Shown here piece by piece: positions 58,656 through 64,000 of a stretch of DNA of 64,000 nt. This DNA is from Coniochaeta sp. PMI_546 (lineage: Eukaryota; Ascomycota; Sordariomycetes; Coniochaetales; Coniochaetaceae): contig MU271147.1 of assembly GCA_021432605.1 (NCBI GenBank), positions 2,170,001 to 2,234,000 on the forward strand, given 5' to 3'. Both the position numbers and the translations under genes were made by a program. The stretch's first letter is position 1, and the number at the start of each line of letters is the position of its first letter. The notes beneath the pieces were generated by a model. The model saw only the letters and a list, made by a program, of their open reading frames with translations. It did no database searches and was not told the DNA's origin.

Positions 58656-58815
58656 CCCGGGCCAACTTCCCTCCCGGGCCAACTACCCTCCCGGGCCAAC
58701 TACCCTTTTAGGCTATTCCACTTTTACTACTAAAAATAAGCTTCAAAGTGTTAGATATCATAGCAAAGTGGTGTGGCCCAAAAGGGTAGTTGGCCCGGAT
58801 GGGTAGTTAGCCCGG
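58656..58815. repeat. 17-bp repeat array in inverted arrangement (MITE-like or hairpin element)
   Basis: Left arm: three direct 17-bp copies of CCCGGGCCAACTWCCCT at 58656-58672, 58673-58689 and 58690-58706. Right arm: two copies in reverse orientation at 58783-58798 and 58800-58815, also with 17-bp period. The 76-bp AT-richer spacer is itself partly self-complementary (CCACTTTT and ACCACTTTG segments, with AAGCTT near the middle). The transcript could fold into a long hairpin. I saw no coding sequence and no clear target-site duplication. Confidence 0.85.
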
Positions 58816-60189
58816 TAAATGGACTAGCACCGTAGCTGCAAAAACCGCCCCCCTATAGGCTTTCGTCATCCCGCGCGGAAGGATAGACGTGCTGTGTCGG
58901 AGCTTCGGGGTCGGGGTATCCAAAATCGGCTGGATATCATCCCGGGCGCCGCGGGGCGCACGGAGTCTCCGCATTCTCGCATTACCTCTCTCCGGCTTTT
59001 CCGAAGATACGGGTATGTTTGGCGGAGCAAATGCATTCACCGCAAGAGTACCTTGGTTGCATCTTCGCGCACTCCTGCAGGAGTGAGAAAGCGATCTAGA
59101 ACGCGTCCGAGTGGTGCATTGTGAGGTGCAGTTGAACGAGAGACGTCTCCTCATTAGCTTTGAGTCGCAAGGTGCTGACTAAGTCTAGTGACCATGTGGT
59201 CGAGAGTCCGTCACCGCCAAGCGCTGTCGTCGATAGTGCGTTCTCAACTGAAAATGGGCTGCAGTTTGGGGTGCTACAGGTAGAACATACTACAGTAACT
59301 ACACGTGTATAGTGCCAAGTGGGTTTGCATATGAGGACGCACAAAAGTAGGATCTGACGTGAGATGCCCAGCCGTTTCGGACTTGGCCTTGCGTCTGTGT
59401 GCCGTAGCTCCCGTTGTTCTAGCTCCAGTGCTTTAGACTGCCCAAGAAAAAAACAGACCCAAAGACAGAAAAGTGATTGCCTTCGGCCGCCTGGCCTTTC
59501 CGCCGGGCTCACGGATTTTACGAGGGTACAACGGACCCGGAGTCGTCCTTATCTTCGCCGTGATGGAGACGCAGTGTGGCTTAGGCGGGTTATAGTGGAT
59601 AGAGCTCCATTGTTTACATTTCGTCATTTCGATGAATTTCTCTGCCTTATGGGGTCCACCTCATAGGGGTTTGTCAGATTGAGGTCCCTTGCTTCTGTCT
59701 TGAATCAGGGTGGCTGCAGTACCTGACTCTGTTTCACGTGTCGCGATTGTCAACTACCTCAGCGCATTTACACGTAGTCTCGCACTCCCATCGTATACCA
59801 CACAAGCTTGCTCGACGATAGGAGGATCGAACAAGCAGGCAGGAGTAAGACTGAGATGCATAATGCATGCATTGCTTCGTCTGTTAGATCACGCCGAACT
59901 TTTTTTCGGGGTGACAACATCATGATGTCGAATGAATCACTCTGGATCTAGAGGACCTGTCGAGCAATTCCTACCAATCAGACGCGGCGGAAATGTACCA
60001 AGATCCGCTAGTGATCGATACCCGCTGCTGGGTACCGCACGAGGTGCATCTTCCTGATCTTGAAGCATCCTCAACCATCCGCATCGCTCCACCAGATGAG
60101 CAGCCGCGGCATGACTAAGGCCATTAGACTTTGACTCAAGCCAAGCCAAGACACACCTGGACACAAGGACCAGACCTTTACGAGCAACA

Positions 60190-60225
60190 GTACCTACCTT
60201 GTCTTACAATTGTAAGGTACCTACC
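60190..60225. promoter_or_regulatory. Palindrome flanked by direct GTACCTACC repeats
   Basis: GTACCTACC occurs at 60190-60198 and 60217-60225, flanking the perfect 14-bp palindrome CTTACAATTGTAAG (60203-60216). It lies about 500 bp upstream of the ABC transporter start. The related word TACCTACCTT is found in two other intergenic regions. Confidence 0.5.
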
Positions 60226-60680
60226 ATAGTAAGTTCGTCGACGAGAACGGTTCCGTTTTGGGGGCTGTCCTGGTTATGGAGTTACCGAACATGTCTTGGA
60301 AGCTTAGTATCCTAGCAACACAGCGAGATATCCACATGCCAGCGGTCCCTTGTCCTTCATTCCGATACGCTTGCGTCTCAATCCCATGCCCATTATTCAG
60401 CTTGGAGTTCTCGAAGATGAAAAAAATATGGGCTTATCAATTCCCATTGTGGCGGATTGGGATAACGGACTGCACGCGGAGCCCGAGCTGGTACCCACAC
60501 GATGGATATACACAGTAGTACTTGAATAGACTGATTGCCGTCCGAGAGTGTCAACATATCTTTCATTCCCTATTCCGACCTATCTGTGCCTGTCCCGCCC
60601 TGTACTGTCAGAAGCATCTTTGGGGACCAGACTCTCAGTCGTCTCAAGACTTCGTCTACAAAGTCCTTCGGCCCCTCACC

Positions 60681-60707
60681 ATGCGCTGTCAACAACACCG
60701 GGACTGA
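60681..60707 (+). promoter_or_regulatory. Upstream ORF (8 codons) in ABC transporter leader
   Basis: ATG at 60681 in a strong context (CACCATGC) encodes MRCQQHRD and stops at TGA 60705-60707, 13 nt before the main ATG at 60721. It is out of frame with the main CDS. If the leader is transcribed through here, this uORF would intercept scanning ribosomes. Not verified by transcript data. Confidence 0.5.
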
Positions 60708-60720
60708 ACGACTACTGAAC

Positions 60721-63700
60721 ATGAGTAACCAAAGGAGCAACATGGCGTCCTACTCGAACGGCCACCCAGGGTCGGAGACGGAGATAATACCCATGCACGA
60801 CATGCCATCTGGCAACGATGACTCCGCAGAGGGGACCGTCGTGGACGGCAGCGACCTCGAGAGGAGAAACACCTTCGACGAGGAGGAACTCGCAGAACTC
60901 GCCCAGATCGCTACCTCCATCTCCCGGAGGCGCTCCGTCGCCGCTGCTCCCGACGGAAAGGGGCTCTTCGCCCCCAAGGACAAGGAACTTGACCCAAACA
61001 GCCCGAGCTTTAATCTCGAGAAATGGCTGCGACATTTCATCCAGGAGATGCAGGCCGGAGGCCTCGAGAAGACCCCAGTCGGCTTCACATTCCAGAACCT
61101 CAGTGTCTCCGGATCGGGGCAAGCACTCCAGCTGCAGCAGACGCTCACCGACGTCTTCCTCACGCCTTTTCGTCTAAAGGAGAAATTCGGTGGTGACAAA
61201 ACTCACAGGAAGATTCTGCACAGCTTCGATGCCATCGTCAAGCCCGGCGAGCTGCTCGTTGTCCTGGGACGGCCCGGGTCTGGTTGCAGTACGTTCCTCA
61301 AGTCCGTATGCGGTGAGCTCCATGGCCTGGAGATCGAGGACCCGTCAAGCATTCGGTATGGTGGCATTTCGCAGAAGCAGATGGTGAAGGAGTTTGGAGG
61401 AGAATTGGTGTATAACCAAGAGGTAGTACACACGCAATCTTGGGGACTTTTGACCAGGGCATGCTAACTCAAGTGCTGCAGGTTGACAAGCACTTCCCTC
61501 ACCTGACTGTCGGCGAGACGTTGGAATTTGCTGCAGCAACTCGGACTCCTCAAACCCGCATCCCGGGCACTACACGAAAGGAACACATCGATTCTGTCGT
61601 GGAAGTGGTTATGGCTATGTGCGGCCTCAGTCATACCCGGAACACCAAGGTTGGAAACGACTTCATCCGAGGTGTCTCTGGCGGTGAGAGGAAGCGTGTC
61701 AGTATCGCAGAGATGATTGTTGCTGGCTCGTCTATATGCGCATGGGACAACAGGTGAGTTACTCAAACTCTCCCTTGGTCGTCACCTATACTAACAACAA
61801 ACAGCACCCGAGGACTTGACTCCGCCACAGCCTTCAAGTTTGTCCACAACCTGCGGCTTGCCGCCGACTTGGGTCGCTCTACGCACGTTGTTGCCATTTA
61901 CCAAGCCAGCCAGGCCATCTACGATGTCTTCGACAAGGCCACTGTGCTCTACGAGGGTCGGCAGATCTACTTCGGACCGGCAGGGAAAGCCAAGGCCTTC
62001 TTCGAGAGACAGGGCTGGGTCTGCCCCTCGCGCCAGACCACCGCCGACTTCCTCACGGCTGTCACCAACCCGATCGAGCGCACACCGCGTCCCGGCATGG
62101 AAAACAAGGTGCCCCAGACCCCGGAGGAATTCGAGGCCTACTGGCGTGCGTCCCCCGAGTACCAGCACCTGCAGGCCGAGATCGCCGCGGAACATCAGAC
62201 CACAGCGACGGAAGCGATCAACAACCTTCGCAACGCTAAAACTCGCATGCAAGCGAAGAATGTCCGCCCCGGATCGTCGTACATCATCAGTGTGCCTATG
62301 CAAATAGGCCTGGCTACCAAGCGAGCATACAGGCGAATCTGGAACGACAAGGCTGCAACAATCACACAGTCTGCTTCGAACATCATTATCGCGCTCATCG
62401 TCGGGTCTCTTTACTACAACAGTGGAAATGCGACGGCCGATGCCACGTCCAAGGTCTCGACGCTGTTCATCGCCATTCTCTGCAACGCGCTCACTGCTCT
62501 TGCAGAAATTGTCACTCTCTATGCGCAGCGGCCCATCGTCGAGAAGCAAGCATCCTATCGCTTCGTTCATCCGGCTGCCGAGGCCATAGCTGGCGTCGTA
62601 TCAGACATTCCCATAAAGTTCATCGTGGCCATCTGCTTCAACATCGTCCTGTACTTCCTGGCGGGCCTGAAACGCGAAGCGGGCGCTTTCTTCCTCTTCT
62701 TCCTCGTCTCGTTCGTCTCGACCTTTGTCATGAGTGCCGTTTTCCGAACCATGGCCGCCATCACCAAGACCATTGCGCAGGCATTGAGCTTGGCTGGTGT
62801 CCTGGTCTTGGCTCTTGTCATCTACACCGGCTTCGTCATTGCGCCCCCGCAGATGCATCCCTGGTTCGGTTGGATACGTTGGCTCAACCCGGTCTATTAC
62901 GCATTTGAGATCTTGGTCGCCAACGAGTTCCATCACAGAGAGCTTACCTGTTCCCAGTTCATCCCTGGCTATCCGGATCTCAGTGGTGACTCCTTCGTCT
63001 GCTCATCTGCTGGTGCTGTTGCCGGCAGACTCACAGTCAATGGAGACGCATACATTGCTGTGAGCTACGAGTACTACTTCTCGCACGTCTGGCGCAACTT
63101 TGGCATCCTCATGGGCCTGCTGATCGCCTTCATGATCACATACTTCGTCGCCATCGAACTCAACTCGGCCACGAGCAGCACGGCCGAGATGCTCGTCTTC
63201 CAGCGCGGAAAGGTGCCCGAGAGCATTGCCAAGGCAGCGGACCCCGAGGTGTCGGACCCGGAAAAGGGCGCTGCGAAGGAACATCAGCAGGACGCTAGCG
63301 TCGGAGCCATCGAACCCCAGAAGAGCATCTTCACCTGGAGAGACGTGCACTACGACGTCAAGATCAAGGATGAGACCCGCACCCTGCTGGACAACGTGTC
63401 AGGGTGGGTCAAGCCCGGAACGTTGACCGCGTTGATGGGAGTCAGCGGTGCCGGAAAGACTACACTGCTCGACGTCTTGGCGCAGAGGACCACCATGGGT
63501 GTCATTACCGGCGATATGTTTGTCAACGGCAAGCCTCTGGATGCTAGTTTCCAGCGCAGTACTGGTTATGTGCAGCAGCAAGGTATGACTCCTGCTATCC
63601 GTCGTTCTAGAACAAAGAATCGCGCTAACATGACTTCCAGATCTTCACTTGCAGACATCCACTGTGAGGGAGTCTCTCCGCTTCAGCGCCATGCTGCGTC

Positions 63701-64000
63701 GGCCACAAAGCGTCAGCACCCAGGAGAAGTACGACTTTGTCGAAGAAGTCATCCGCATGCTCAACATGGAAGACTTTGCCGATGCCGTCGTCGGCGTTCC
63801 CGGAGAGGGTCTCAACGTAGAGCAGCGGAAGCTGCTCACCATTGGAGTTGAGCTTGCGGCCAAGCCCAAGCTACTCCTCTTCCTTGACGAGCCGACGAGT
63901 GGCCTCGACTCGCAGAGTTCGTGGGCCATCTGCTCGTTCCTCCGCAAACTCGCAGATGCCGGCCAGGCCATCCTCTGCACCATCCATCAGCCCAGCGCGA
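60721..64000 (+). CDS. PDR-type ABC-G drug-efflux transporter, 3' end beyond window
   Basis: Exons 60721-61422, 61482-61753, 61805-63582 and 63641 onward; about 1037 residues visible of a usual ~1500. Order NBD1-TMD1-NBD2 (reverse topology). NBD1 has the PDR-type degenerate Walker [13 protein letters not shown] (Cys in place of Lys, about residue 183), signature [14 protein letters not shown] and Walker B-like [14 protein letters not shown], created by splicing. TMD1 has six hydrophobic helices between about 480 and 760, with a Cys-bearing external loop. NBD2 has canonical Walker [15 protein letters not shown] (about 870), the degenerate signature [15 protein letters not shown] and Walker [15 protein letters not shown]. 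This asymmetry is normal for the family. It exports hydrophobic compounds such as azoles at the plasma membrane; the substrate is unknown. ATG 60721 is the first in-frame start; 60742 is an alternative. Confidence 0.95.

Larger units (their letters stand above)
58011..60720. other. Intergenic, 2.7 kb, with inverted repeat element and ABC transporter promoter
   Basis: Holds the 160-bp 17-mer inverted array (58656-58815), a GC-rich block with several CGG triplets (58855-58960), a TACCTACC/palindrome element (60190-60225) and an 8-codon upstream ORF (60681-60707). No protein gene recognised. Confidence 0.5.

Overview
The window is a stretch of filamentous ascomycete (Pezizomycotina) nuclear genome, most likely from a Sordariomycete. 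The evidence is eukaryotic gene structure: short introns of about 50-130 bp with GT(R)NGT donors, CTRAC/CTAAY branch points and YAG acceptors. It also includes fungus-specific families (Pal1, CFEM, RTA1-like, fungal transcription-regulator-like, PDR-type ABC-G) and GC-rich codon use that leaves long antisense open frames. I cannot name the species. I saw no rRNA, tRNA, CRISPR, retroelement or virus-derived sequence, and the layout looks like ordinary chromosome-arm sequence.

Region by region: 1-2842 (+) is the 3' part of the ribosome quality control gene RQC2/TAE2. It faces a RecA/RAD51-like gene (3370-5074, -). A Pal1 endocytosis/cell-shape gene follows (6064-8010, -). After a 2.2 kb spacer come a short-chain dehydrogenase (10202-11049, -), a conserved membrane protein (11816-13077, +), a secreted sedolisin protease (13365-15463, -) and the ribosome-biogenesis WD protein IPI3 (16217-17585, -). 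Next are a small CFEM/GPI surface protein (18096-18797, +), a metallophosphoesterase (19495-20721, -), a five-exon beta-carbonic anhydrase (21838-22615, -) and a fungal regulator-like protein (23603-25264, +). An RTA1-like 7-TM protein (27190-28341, -) is followed by a 3.8 kb gene-poor stretch. Then come a steryl-ester-lipase-like gene (32122-34406, -), a family-2 glycosyltransferase (35275-38074, -), PET191/COA5 (39253-39719, +), a PPN2-like phosphatase (41255-42778, +), transaldolase (43435-44866, -), Tudor-SN (45819-48458, -), Cu/Zn superoxide dismutase (49859-50806, -) and a ROM2-type Rho1 GEF (52661-58010, +). The window closes inside a PDR-type ABC transporter (60721 to the right edge, +).

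The genes do not form a biosynthetic cluster. They are mainly housekeeping (RQC2, IPI3, PET191, transaldolase, SOD1, SND1) mixed with cell-surface and membrane genes (Pal1, CFEM, GT2, RhoGEF, RTA1, ABC-G, lipase). Loose themes are cell-wall/polarity (Pal1, GT2, Rho1 GEF) and stress or drug tolerance (SOD1, transaldolase, ABC-G, RTA1), but nothing in the sequence shows they are co-regulated.

Many gene models here are multi-exon. I rebuilt them by hand from splice signals, frame continuity and family motifs; all exon sums are in frame. The most unusual structures are a 160-bp array of 17-bp repeats arranged as an inverted repeat (58656-58815), consecutive 19-nt and 12-nt micro-exons in transaldolase, an 8-codon upstream ORF just before the ABC transporter start, and an SDR with His where the catalytic Tyr is expected. 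I did not find a clearly new multi-gene system.
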